The notes: generated by a model not told the origin, from the sequence alone. Numbered from the stretch's first letter, positions 7,507 to 14,164 are shown. The stretch is DNA of 38,118 bases from GCA-002790615 sp964438025 (GCA_964438025.1 CAYTIK010000007.1:1-38118); one strand, 5' to 3'. Numbers and translations: made by a program.

Positions 7507-8001
7507 CCGATCCGAAATTACGAATTACATCCGAATCTACGAACATTTATTTAAAACTCTCTTAGTTTTAATAAAATCATCTCTAAAATTCACGATTAGT
7601 CCGAGCTCCTTATTTGTTGATATTAAATATCTTTTTGTTTGATAAAAATCATTCTTTGTTATAAATTTTTTAGCTTTAATTTCTACAACTATACAATCAT
7701 CAATAACAAAATCCAATATGTTTCGCGTAAATTTTTCATCCTTATATATCCGATTTTCTCTTATATATTTTATTTCTTTTTCCTTTAATCTTTCTTCAAC
7801 TTCATCGGCATATTGCTTTTCTTTGCAATATCTTCCCAAGCTTTTATGTACTTTAAAAAACATCCCATTAAGTTCATAAGAAAGTTCTGGATATAAAATA
7901 TCTATATTTTTTTTAATTTGTCCCCTCATCTTTGTTTTACGCTTTTTATTTTTGTGATATTTTTTTCGTAGATTCGTGTCGATTTCGTAGTTTCGAATCG
8001 G
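7507..8001. mobile_element. GxxExxY cassette with 37-bp terminal inverted repeats
   Basis: The arms at 7507-7543 and 7965-8001 are inverted copies with 30 of 37 positions identical, including a perfect 12-bp stretch (CGAATCTACGAA). The cassette fills the gap between two genes almost exactly: the right arm ends one base before the hydrolase stop codon, and the left arm begins four bases before the glycosyltransferase start. It holds only the GxxExxY gene. No transposase is encoded, so any movement would be in trans. Confidence 0.7.
7537..7929 (-). CDS. GxxExxY family protein (PD-(D/E)XK-like)
   Basis: A 130-residue protein with the family layout: an N-terminal HKSLG segment, the degenerate signature GRYCKEKQYAD (about residues 32-42), then ILDFVIDDCIVVEIKA (about 71-86), which fits the D...E-x-K core of PD-(D/E)XK nucleases. 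The family is widespread in environmental bacteria and its function is unknown. Its stop codon lies inside the left inverted repeat, so the repeat contributes the last residues. Codon use is noticeably A/T-rich compared with the flanking genes. There is no Shine-Dalgarno. Confidence 0.85.
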   Translation of the reverse strand: MRGQIKKNIDILYPELSYELNGMFFKVHKSLGRYCKEKQYADEVEERLKEKEIKYIRENRIYKDEKFTRNILDFVIDDCIVVEIKAKKFITKNDFYQTKRYLISTNKELGLIVNFRDDFIKTKRVLNKCS

Positions 8002-8823
8002 TTAGTTTTCGTTTAGAAAATTTAATATATCTTCAAAGACATACTCGTTTTTAATATCCGAAATAAAGGTGTGATAAGCTTTTTTGATATATTTTTTCCT
8101 TTTTATCGGCGAACTGATGCGGTTATATATTTCTTCCAAACTTTTTAGAATGACAATATGGTCGCTTTTGGATTGGATTAAAAAGCACGGCTGGGTAATT
8201 TGATTTAAATTTCTTCTCGCCGCTTCAATCAATTCAAAGGTTTCCAAGGCACTCTTAACCGAGTATTTTTGATAAGAAATCAGCCGTGTGATAGTTGTGG
8301 CCGCTCCAAAAGTCGGCGGGTAAATTTTCTTATTAAAAGGCTTGATTTTAACTGTCAGTTTGGCGAAAAAAATCATTAATTTTTCCAGTCTGATTTTAAA
8401 AGGCGTCGCCATTAAAATCAGACCAGCAATATTTTTTTTCTTCTGTGCTAGTAGCATCGCCAGACAAGAACCAATAGAAGTTCCTCCCACGTAAATCTGA
8501 CTCACTTCCTTTTCCATTTTCTCATAAGCTTTTTCCAAATCATCCAGCCATTCTTCCCATCTAACATTTTCCAAGTCTTCCGGCCGAGTTCCGTGCCCTT
8601 TCAGCATTGGCCCATAAACCGTATAGCCTTTTTCATTGAGAAATTCGCCCAAGCGCCGTACCTCATAAGCTGTCGAACTCCAGCCGTGTACCAAAAGTAC
8701 GCCTTTGCCATTAGTCCCTTGGAAATAAAAGGGCTGACTGACTAAAGCCTTCTCTTCCGCAAAAAGAAACAAAGGATCCTTAAAAAGGACGCTTTTTATT
8801 GATCGAATAATATTTTTTACCAT
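8002..8823 (-). CDS. Alpha/beta hydrolase (monoacylglycerol lipase/carboxylesterase-like)
   Basis: A 273-residue serine hydrolase. The oxyanion-hole region is VLLVHGWSST (about 42-51), the nucleophile elbow is GGTSIGS (Ser about 116), the acid is in SKSDHIV (about 218-224) and the histidine is in AYHTF. The family includes Est30-like carboxylesterases and acylglycerol lipases; the substrate is unknown. A cationic, hydrophobic N-terminus is not a clear signal peptide. The stop codon abuts the right arm of the GxxExxY cassette. Confidence 0.85.
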   Translation of the reverse strand: MVKNIIRSIKSVLFKDPLFLFAEEKALVSQPFYFQGTNGKGVLLVHGWSSTAYEVRRLGEFLNEKGYTVYGPMLKGHGTRPEDLENVRWEEWLDDLEKAYEKMEKEVSQIYVGGTSIGSCLAMLLAQKKKNIAGLILMATPFKIRLEKLMIFFAKLTVKIKPFNKKIYPPTFGAATTITRLISYQKYSVKSALETFELIEAARRNLNQITQPCFLIQSKSDHIVILKSLEEIYNRISSPIKRKKYIKKAYHTFISDIKNEYVFEDILNFLNEN

Positions 8824-8860
8824 ACTATCCAGTTTAGCACCTTTTAAAAAAGTTGCCAGT

Positions 8861-8889
8861 CTTTAATCAAGGACCGTCCTTGATTAAAG
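8861..8889. repeat. Perfect 29-bp palindrome
   Basis: CTTTAATCAAGGAC and GTCCTTGATTAAAG form a perfect 14-bp inverted repeat around a single C. It lies about 38 bp upstream of the divergent hydrolase gene and is followed by GGACGGCCC. No T-run follows on either strand, so a simple terminator is unlikely; it could be a dispersed palindrome or an operator. Confidence 0.7.
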
Positions 8890-8985
8890 GACGGCCCTTA
8901 GAAAAATAACACTTTGACGCTTGATTAATCATTTTATTTCTGATACCATTATTTAAGTCTAGCGGAAATACCCATAATCTATTAT

Positions 8986-9020
8986 GGCGCTATCGTCTAG
9001 TGGTTAGGACACCAGGTTTT
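8986..9020 (+). pseudogene. tRNA-Glu 5' half, broken at the anticodon loop
   Basis: GGCGCTATCGTCTAGTGG and the following D-arm and anticodon stem (CCAGGTTTT) match a tRNA-Glu 5' half. The sequence is then replaced by two GGCGGA palindromes. The intact tRNA-Glu begins 68 bp downstream. Confidence 0.75.
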
Positions 9021-9051
9021 TCCGCCCTAGGCGGATCCGTCCTTTGGCGGA
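9021..9051. repeat. Tandem TCCGCC...GGCGGA palindromes in broken tRNA-Glu
   Basis: Two palindromes lie head to tail: TCCGCCCTAGGCGGA (9021-9035) and TCCGTCCTTTGGCGGA (9036-9051). Both are variants of the 16-bp palindrome found seven times in this window. They start exactly where tRNA-Glu similarity ends. Confidence 0.8.
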
Positions 9052-9088
9052 CATTTTGGAAATTATGAACTTACAAAACAAGGTACAT

Positions 9089-9164
9089 GCCGCGTTCGTC
9101 TAGTCTGGTCTAGGACGCCAGGTTTTCATCCTGGAAATCATGGGTTCGAATCCCATACGCGGTA
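9089..9164 (+). tRNA. tRNA-Glu (anticodon TTC)
   Basis: The acceptor stem GCCGCGT/ACGCGGT includes one G-T pair. The anticodon stem-loop is CCAGG-TTTTCAT-CCTGG and the T-loop is TTCGAAT. Anticodon TTC reads GAA and GAG. CCA is not encoded. It ends 17 bp before the tsaD start codon, so the two may be co-transcribed. Confidence 0.92.
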
Positions 9165-9181
9165 CTTTTACAAAAAACTTT

Positions 9182-10384
9182 ATGCTAATTTTAGGCCTGG
9201 AAACTTCTTGTGATGAAACGGCTGCTTCAATTCTAGAAGTTAAAAAAGGCCGGATTCAGGTGTTATCCAATATTATTTCTTCTCAAATAAAGTTGCATCA
9301 AAAATGGGGCGGTGTAGTTCCCAATCTGGCCGCTCGAGAACATTTGAAAAATATTTTTACGGTTCTGAAAAACGCTTTGCAAGAAGCACGAGTAAAGCCA
9401 GCCGACTTGGATTTTATTGGAGTTACAGCTGGTCCTGGCCTCATCCCAGCATTGCTCATTGGAGTCAACGCCACCAAAACCTTGGCTTATGTCTGGAAGA
9501 AACCACTTTTAGGGATTCACCATATCGAAGGACACATCTACGCGAATTTTATCGGAGATAAAATTCGCGAATGTCAAATGTCAAATGTCGAATGTCGAAA
9601 TTTAATTAACTATCCAAATTCTAAGCAGGCTAAAAACTATAAGCTAAAAGCTAAAAGCTCCAATATTAAATTCCCCATCTTATGCCTGGTAGTTTCTGGC
9701 GGGCATACGCAATTGGTTTTGATGAAAAAACATCTGCATTATCAGATTATCGGCGAAACGCAAGATGACGCGGTGGGTGAAGCTTTTGATAAAGTCGCGC
9801 GCATTTTGGGGCTGGGTTATCCCGGAGGACCGGCCATTGCTCAAAGAGCAATGGAATTTCCAATTTCCATCCGCCAGCTGGCGGACCAATCTCCAAATAA
9901 ATCACAAAAAACAAAACATAAAAAATACAATTACAAAATAAATTTTCCTAGACCCATGATAAATAACGATAACTTCAATTTCTCTTTTTCTGGCCTCAAA
10001 ACCGCGGTTTTATACGAGACTAAAAAGCACCCGGAATTAATGAAAAAATCGGATTATATTACCACTCTTTGCCATGAATTCCAAAAAGCTGCCACGGAAG
10101 TCTTAATTGCCAAAACTTTGCGCGCCGCTCAAAAATATCATCCCCGTTCGATTCTATTAGCCGGAGGTGTTTCCGCCAATCTAGAACTGCGAAAACAATT
10201 AGGAAAAACTATCCATAGGGAACTGAAAAATACATTATACATTATACCCGATACCTTATACTCGATAGATAATTCCGCCATGATTGCCGCGGCGACTTAT
10301 TTCCGCTGGAAATTATCCCCTAAGAAAAACCATCCTTGGCAGACTATCGAAGCTGACGCTAATTTAAAACTTTCCTCATTGTAA
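9182..10384 (+). CDS. tsaD: tRNA N6-adenosine threonylcarbamoyltransferase TsaD
   Basis: A 400-residue protein that transfers threonylcarbamoyl to A37 of ANN-decoding tRNAs. It begins MLILGLETSCDETAAS, and the metal-binding HHIEGH motif lies at about 112-117. LVVSGGHTQLVLM, GEAFDKVARILGLGYPGG and the C-terminal LLAGGVSANLELR, then DNSAMIAAA, are all present. The family is usually near 340 residues; the excess comes from two in-frame repeat-derived segments (about 129-163 and about 226-254). I chose the ATG at 9182, since an upstream ATG lies inside tRNA-Glu. There is no Shine-Dalgarno. Confidence 0.96.
   Translation: MLILGLETSCDETAASILEVKKGRIQVLSNIISSQIKLHQKWGGVVPNLAAREHLKNIFTVLKNALQEARVKPADLDFIGVTAGPGLIPALLIGVNATKTLAYVWKKPLLGIHHIEGHIYANFIGDKIRECQMSNVECRNLINYPNSKQAKNYKLKAKSSNIKFPILCLVVSGGHTQLVLMKKHLHYQIIGETQDDAVGEAFDKVARILGLGYPGGPAIAQRAMEFPISIRQLADQSPNKSQKTKHKKYNYKINFPRPMINNDNFNFSFSGLKTAVLYETKKHPELMKKSDYITTLCHEFQKAATEVLIAKTLRAAQKYHPRSILLAGGVSANLELRKQLGKTIHRELKNTLYIIPDTLYSIDNSAMIAAATYFRWKLSPKKNHPWQTIEADANLKLSSL
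9541..9660. repeat. Palindrome plus direct repeats translated within tsaD
   Basis: CGCGAATTTTATC and GATAAAATTCGCG (9541-9569) form a perfect 13-bp inverted repeat with a 3-nt loop. It is followed by short direct repeats of ATGTCAA/ATGTCGA and, at about 9630-9660, of AAGCTAAA. All stay in frame and add about 33 residues between YANF and the FPILCLVVSGGHTQ core. AAGCTA-type words recur between genes near 18470-18500. Confidence 0.75.
9870..9885. repeat. 16-bp palindrome TCCGCCAGCTGGCGGA within tsaD
   Basis: An exact copy of the dispersed 16-mer, read in frame as part of SIRQLAD. It is followed by A-rich sequence encoding SPNKSQKTKHKKYNYK, before the conserved NFPRPM segment. The whole insertion spans about 9860-9945. 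Confidence 0.9.
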
Positions 10385-10388
10385 GTCT

Positions 10389-10997
10389 ATGAAAAAAATC
10401 CAATTTTTAATGCTGGGAATTATTACGGCTTTGGGAGCACTTTTTTTGGAATTGCTGGTTTTTACTTTCTTTAATTTAAAAATAGATTCGTCTTATGTTT
10501 ATGCGGATTCTTTGAATTTCGCGATCATTTTCTCGGTATTTTTGGAAGAAAGCGTCAAAATAATCATCCTTTTTCAAATTTTGAAAAAAATAATCCGGCA
10601 AGCGGCCGGACAAAAACAAATTTTCTTATCTGCTATGATGGCCGGTTTGGGATTTTCCGTCATGGAAATATTTCTTAATCTGCTTAATCCTCAAACCAAC
10701 CGTTATTTTTCACTTTTAGATGGGCTTGGTATCCTAGTTGTCCATACTGGAACTTTTGTCTTTTTAGGCTATGTTTTGGCTAAAAAAATTGATTTAAATT
10801 TCTCTCAATTTATTTTCTTGTTCCCCATAATTTTTTTATTTCATCTGCTTTACAATTATATCATTATCTGCCAAGGAACTTTCGGATTTTATTTTCTTTT
10901 TCTGTTTTTATCCTGCCTAATGCTGCTGATTTTTTTCTGGGATTTAAACCGGCAATCTGACAAAAAAAACTTGCCAAAATCCGAGATTAGATTATAA
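10389..10997 (+). CDS. PrsW-like multi-pass membrane protein
   Basis: A 202-residue protein with about six hydrophobic helices. It shows a PrsW-like motif set: FLEESVK (EExxK, about 53-59), GLGFSVMEI (about 84-92), VHTGTFVFLGYVLAK and FHLLYNY (about 150-156). PrsW proteins are membrane-embedded proteases or relatives of CAAX processing enzymes; the one known case cleaves an anti-sigma factor in Bacillus. Function here is inferred from motifs only. It starts 4 bp after the tsaD stop, so it is probably co-transcribed. Confidence 0.6.
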   Translation: MKKIQFLMLGIITALGALFLELLVFTFFNLKIDSSYVYADSLNFAIIFSVFLEESVKIIILFQILKKIIRQAAGQKQIFLSAMMAGLGFSVMEIFLNLLNPQTNRYFSLLDGLGILVVHTGTFVFLGYVLAKKIDLNFSQFIFLFPIIFLFHLLYNYIIICQGTFGFYFLFLFLSCLMLLIFFWDLNRQSDKKNLPKSEIRL

Positions 10998-11033
10998 TTA
11001 CTCTAGACTAATTTTTAATCCTTTTCCACGGCT

Positions 11034-11561
11034 ATGACTAAAATAAAGCGCTCCTTTTTGGAAAGATTGACTGGCGCCAAAAGAATCGAGCCAGAAGAAA
11101 ACTACGCTGAAGAAACCCCTATCCGACCAACCAATAATTTTTATCAAGAAGAGACCGAAATCAATATGAATTCGTCTTTTAATTCACCAAAAAATATGAA
11201 CGAAGAAAATATTTCATCCAGTGATTCCAATGAAGGACAGCTGACCATTGATGTTTACCAGACAGAGAGCGATATCGTCATTAAATCCACCATTGCAGGA
11301 GTCAAGCCGGAAGATCTGGATGTTTCTATCAATAATGACATGGTGACTATCAAAGGTGAGCGGAAAAATGAAGAAGAAGTCCCGGAAGAAAATTATTATT
11401 ATCAGGAATGCTATTGGGGCAAATTTTCCCGTTCCGTCATCTTGCCAGTAGATGTTTTAGCGGAAAAAATTGAAGCTTCCATGAAAAATGGAATTTTAAC
11501 CGTCCGGCTGCCAAAAGCCGATGTGAATAAAACCAAGAAGATCCAGGTGCGAGGCTTCTAA
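11034..11561 (+). CDS. Small heat shock protein, Hsp20/alpha-crystallin family
   Basis: A 175-residue ATP-independent holdase. A disordered, charged N-terminus (1-75) is followed by the alpha-crystallin domain (about 76-172): LTIDVYQTESDIVIKSTIAGVKPEDLDVSI, MVTIKGER, then the A-x-x-x-n-G-I-L-T-V motif as ASMKNGILTVRLPK. No CIRCE-like operator or Shine-Dalgarno is seen upstream. A strong terminator follows the stop, making this a single or short operon. Confidence 0.92.
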   Translation: MTKIKRSFLERLTGAKRIEPEENYAEETPIRPTNNFYQEETEINMNSSFNSPKNMNEENISSSDSNEGQLTIDVYQTESDIVIKSTIAGVKPEDLDVSINNDMVTIKGERKNEEEVPEENYYYQECYWGKFSRSVILPVDVLAEKIEASMKNGILTVRLPKADVNKTKKIQVRGF

Positions 11562-11580
11562 CGGCCGAATAATTATTTGA

Positions 11581-11609
11581 AAAACTCCCGCTAAAATGGG
11601 AGTTTTTTT
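11581..11609 (+). terminator. Terminator of hsp20
   Basis: A perfect stem AAAACTCCC/GGGAGTTTT with an 8-nt loop runs into a T-run of seven. Confidence 0.9.
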
Positions 11610-11655
11610 ATCTCCGCCAATTGATTTAATGGCTATTTTAAGTTATTCTAAGCAT

Positions 11656-12969
11656 ATGCACAGGAAGAATTATTTTATTTTTTTACTCTTGGCCTTTTTG
11701 CTGGCCCCTTTTTTTAGTTTGGCCGAAGATCCAATAGCCACTGCCAGCCCGCTAAGTTTTCAAGAGAGTTTTCTAAACAAAATTCCTCCGGAAATTAGCT
11801 TGCAGATAGGAGAATCGGCTTATCCTCTTTCGAAAAAAACTCTCGAATCCTGGCTGGAAGAAAAATCAACCTTATCTTACCGGAATAATTATATTTCGGA
11901 AATTGAAAATACCGACCTTTGTTACGGAGAATATTTTATTGCCTGCCGGCTATCTTGGGATATCAAAAGAAGTTTCCAGATAAAAAAAATATCCCGCTTG
12001 CTTGTTGATCAAAAACTAATCTCGAGCTTCCTGGAAGACTTGGAAAGACAAGTCAATAAAGATCCGGAAAATGCCAAATTTAAGATGGATGAAAATGAAA
12101 AAGTTTCTCTTTTTTCTCTGGGCAGTTCAGGACTCAAGCTGGATAAAGAAAAAAGCTTGCAAATTATTTTGGATTATCTGAAAAATGATGGCCAGAACAA
12201 CCGCTTAAATCTAAGTTCTATTGAAATTGCCCCAGATTTATCCATAAATTCCATCGATAACTTAGGTATCACTTCCTTAATTGGCGAGGGCCGCTCCAAT
12301 TTCCGCGGTTCGCCGTCAAATCGGATCTTTAATATCAAAGTCGCTATCAGCCGTTTTGATGGAATACTTATTAAGCCGGAAGAAGAATTTTCTTTTGTCA
12401 AGATCTTGGGAGAAGTTGACGGTGAGCATGGTTATCGGCCGGAACTAGTGATAAAAAAAGACAAGACTGAGCCAGAATTCGGCGGCGGCATCTGCCAAGT
12501 TTCTACCACCACTTTTCGCGCCGCCATCAACAGCGGCCTGAAAATAACAGCGCGGAGAAATCATGCTTACCCGGTCCAATACTATAATCCCCAAGGTATG
12601 GACGCGACCGTTTATATCCCCCGGCCGGATCTGCGTTTTATTAATAACACTCCCTCTCATATTTTGATCCAGACAAAAATTGAAGGCACTGAATTGATTT
12701 TTAAATTTTTTGGGACTAATGACGGCCGTCAAGTGGAAATTGTCGGGCCGAAAATTATCGAAAGAAAACCTGATGGTTCAATGAAAACCACTTTTTCCCA
12801 AAAAGTTTCTGCCAAGGACGGCACATTATTTATCAATGACACTTTCAATAGTAGTTATGATTCACCGAATAATTATCCCCATCCGGGAGCCGAAACTGAC
12901 TTAACCACTAAACCTGCCGGCTGGTCGGATAAAGAATGGTCAAAATACAAAAAAGAGAATAAAATTTAA
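11656..12969 (+). CDS. Exported VanW-family protein
   Basis: A 437-residue protein. The chosen ATG gives a signal peptide (MHRKNYFIFLLLAFLLAPFF, cleavage near SLA-ED). Earlier in-frame ATGs start inside the hsp20 terminator or add a hydrophilic lead. A putative peptidoglycan-binding-like region (about 80-190) precedes the VanW domain (about 225-350) with EFSFVKILGEVDGEHGYRPE, FGGGICQVSTTTFRAAI and HAYPVQYYNPQGMDATVY. VanW domains occur in envelope proteins and vancomycin-resistance clusters, and their activity is undefined. The C-terminus is polar. No Shine-Dalgarno. tRNA-Arg(TCT) follows. Confidence 0.88.
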   Translation: MHRKNYFIFLLLAFLLAPFFSLAEDPIATASPLSFQESFLNKIPPEISLQIGESAYPLSKKTLESWLEEKSTLSYRNNYISEIENTDLCYGEYFIACRLSWDIKRSFQIKKISRLLVDQKLISSFLEDLERQVNKDPENAKFKMDENEKVSLFSLGSSGLKLDKEKSLQIILDYLKNDGQNNRLNLSSIEIAPDLSINSIDNLGITSLIGEGRSNFRGSPSNRIFNIKVAISRFDGILIKPEEEFSFVKILGEVDGEHGYRPELVIKKDKTEPEFGGGICQVSTTTFRAAINSGLKITARRNHAYPVQYYNPQGMDATVYIPRPDLRFINNTPSHILIQTKIEGTELIFKFFGTNDGRQVEIVGPKIIERKPDGSMKTTFSQKVSAKDGTLFINDTFNSSYDSPNNYPHPGAETDLTTKPAGWSDKEWSKYKKENKI

Positions 12970-13020
12970 TTGACTCGCCCTTTCTCTTTTGGTATCATTA
13001 CTTCTGTTATTTTTTAATAA

Positions 13021-13092
13021 GTCCTCGTAGTTCAACGGATAGAACACCAGCCTTCTAAGCTGGTTATCGAGGTTCGATTCCTCGCGAGGACA
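13021..13092 (+). tRNA. tRNA-Arg (anticodon TCT)
   Basis: The acceptor stem GTCCTCG pairs with CGAGGAC. The anticodon stem-loop is CCAGC-CTTCTAA-GCTGG and the T-arm is CGAGG-TTCGATT-CCTCG. TCT reads AGA and AGG arginine codons. Confidence 0.93.
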
Positions 13093-13105
13093 CAAAATTT
13101 TAAGA

Positions 13106-13140
13106 ATTGGTGCGGGGTGAAATTCCCTGCCCAGCGCACC
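13106..13140. repeat. GGTGCGGGG repeat arm fused to a tRNA 3'-end fragment
   Basis: GGTGCG and CGCACC form the outer stem of an imperfect hairpin. Its 3' side, CCTGCCCAGCGCACCA, resembles a tRNA 3' end with CCA and nearly matches the sequence at 1052-1067. It lies just after tRNA-Arg(TCT), as the other copy lies after tRNA-Arg(GCG). Confidence 0.55.
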
Positions 13141-13164
13141 AGAATAAATTAAAAATTGATTATC

Positions 13165-13487
13165 CGCGCTCATAGCTCAGTCTGGTAGATCCGCCAGCTG
13201 GCGGACTCTTAAATAAAACAGCTCGTCAATCAAAATTAAATCGACTCACGCGCTCATAGCTCAGTCTGGTAGATCCGCCAGCTGGCGGACTCTTAAATAA
13301 AACNNNNNNNNNNNNNNNNNNNNNNNNNNNNNNNNNNNNNNNNNNNNNNNNNNNNNNNNNNNNNNNNNNNNNNNNNNNNNNNNNNNNNNNNNNNNNNNNN
13401 NNNCGCGCTCATAGCTCAGTCTGGTAGATCCGCCAGCTGGCGGACTCTTAAATAAAACAGCTCGTCAATCAAAATTAAATCGACTCA
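13165..13487 (+). repeat. 84-bp tandem repeat of broken tRNA-Lys 5' ends, spanning the gap
   Basis: Units begin at 13165, 13249 and 13404, and the intact tRNA-Lys frame begins at 13488, so the spacing is 84 bp on both sides of the N gap. Each unit carries the first 24 bases of tRNA-Lys, then the palindrome TCCGCCAGCTGGCGGA in place of GCAGTTGC, then CTCTTAA and about 38 bp of A/T-rich spacer. The palindromes are at 13190-13205, 13274-13289 and 13429-13444. The copy number is unknown because of the gap. Confidence 0.9.
13304..13403. other. Assembly gap (100 N)
   Basis: A run of exactly 100 Ns, the usual placeholder for a scaffold gap of unknown size. It falls inside the 84-bp tandem array, so the assembler probably stopped because of the repeat. 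Confidence 0.98.
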
Positions 13488-13488
13488 C

Positions 13489-13562
13489 GCGCTCATAGCT
13501 CAGTCTGGTAGAGCAGTTGCCTCTTAAGCAAACGGTCCCAGGTTCGAATCCTGGTGGGCGCA
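13489..13562 (+). tRNA. tRNA-Lys (anticodon CTT)
   Basis: The acceptor stem GCGCTCA pairs with TGGGCGC (one mid-stem wobble). The anticodon loop is CTCTTAA and the T-arm is CCAGG-TTCGAAT-CCTGG. CTT reads AAG lysine codons. It is the only intact copy downstream of an array of broken 5' copies. Confidence 0.9.
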
Positions 13563-13605
13563 CTACAAAACAAAAATATTAAAAAATAATTGAAGTTTTT
13601 AGCGG

Positions 13606-13677
13606 GGTGGCTATAGTTTAGTGGTAAAACACAAGTTTGTGGCACTTGGGTCGAGAGTCCGATTCTCTCTAGCCACC
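13606..13677 (+). tRNA. tRNA-His (anticodon GTG)
   Basis: The acceptor stem GTGGCTA/TAGCCAC carries the histidine-specific extra G(-1) opposite C73. The anticodon stem-loop is CAAGT-TTGTGGC-ACTTG and the T-arm is GAGAG-TCCGATT-CTCTC. Confidence 0.92.
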
Positions 13678-13706
13678 CCCCTGAAAATTTCTCATTCACA
13701 TACACT

Positions 13707-13786
13707 GCGCCCGTAGTCCCGACGTTTACTCCGACAGAATCGTCGGAGAAAAGTCGGGGTCCCGACCGCAAGCGTCGGGACTCAAT
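13707..13786 (+). pseudogene. tRNA-Arg 5' copy split by a palindromic insertion
   Basis: GCGCCCGTAG (13707-13716) and CTCAAT (13781-13786) join to the start of the intact tRNA-Arg(TCG), GCGCCCGTAGCTCAAT. A 64-bp inverted-repeat element sits between them with no loss of tRNA bases. The rest of the tRNA is missing. Confidence 0.75.
13717..13780. repeat. 64-bp nested inverted repeat (TCCCGACG...CGTCGGGA)
   Basis: The outer arms TCCCGACG/CGTCGGGA enclose a second hairpin, CTCCGAC-AGAATC-GTCGGAG. The element lies precisely between the two tRNA-Arg fragments. It resembles the 16-bp palindrome family in behaviour but not in sequence. Confidence 0.8.
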
Positions 13787-13804
13787 TCTCAATAAAAAAT
13801 ATAT

Positions 13805-13877
13805 GCGCCCGTAGCTCAATGGATAGAGTATTTGGCTTCGGACCAAAGGGTTGTAGGTTCGATTCCTACCGGGCGCA
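13805..13877 (+). tRNA. tRNA-Arg (anticodon TCG)
   Basis: The acceptor stem GCGCCCG pairs with CGGGCGC. The anticodon stem-loop is TTTGG-CTTCGGA-CCAAA and the T-arm is GTAGG-TTCGATT-CCTAC. TCG reads CGA and CGG. Broken partial copies lie on both sides. Confidence 0.93.
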
Positions 13878-13885
13878 CTTTCTAC

Positions 13886-13938
13886 AGGAAACCAAATGGT
13901 TGTAGGTTCTCCGCCAGCTGGCGGACTACCGGACGCAC
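13886..13938 (+). pseudogene. tRNA-Arg 3' copy interrupted by the 16-bp palindrome
   Basis: GGTTGTAGGTTC followed by CTACCGGACGCACT matches the 3' third of the adjacent intact tRNA-Arg. The T-loop bases GATTC are replaced by TCCGCCAGCTGGCGGA (13910-13925). Confidence 0.75.
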
Positions 13939-13977
13939 TCCGTTGGAAAAGAAAATTTTTTAATTTTTTTGTTTTAG

Positions 13978-14000
13978 GAAATCCTTGGGGATTTCTTTTT
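13978..14000 (+). terminator. Terminator after the tRNA cluster
   Basis: A 7-bp stem GAAATCC/GGATTTC with a 4-nt loop is followed by TTTTT. Confidence 0.75.
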
Positions 14001-14036
14001 AGTTGATTATTTTTTCAGAATTGAACAGCCATGCTA

Positions 14037-14065
14037 TTGACTTTTGTGGCTTAATTTGCTAAACT
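14037..14065 (+). promoter_or_regulatory. Promoter of the homoserine dehydrogenase-like gene
   Basis: TTGACT (14037-14042), a 17-bp spacer and TAAACT (14060-14065) fit a sigma-70 promoter. The leader to the ATG would be about 93 nt. Confidence 0.55.
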
Positions 14066-14164
14066 ATTTTGAAGTTTAGAAATGGCAGGTTTTAGCTGAA
14101 ATGGATGTGTTTTTCGTACCTTAAAAATTTAGATCTTAAATCAAAAAAAGGAGGAAATAAAAAC

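Noticed and set aside
9140..9181. Longer tsaD start at 9140
   Set aside because: It lies within the T-arm of tRNA-Glu; the conserved N-terminus starts at the ATG at 9182.
11596..11655. Longer start for the VanW protein
   Set aside because: It begins inside the hsp20 terminator hairpin; the ATG at 11656 gives a clean signal peptide.
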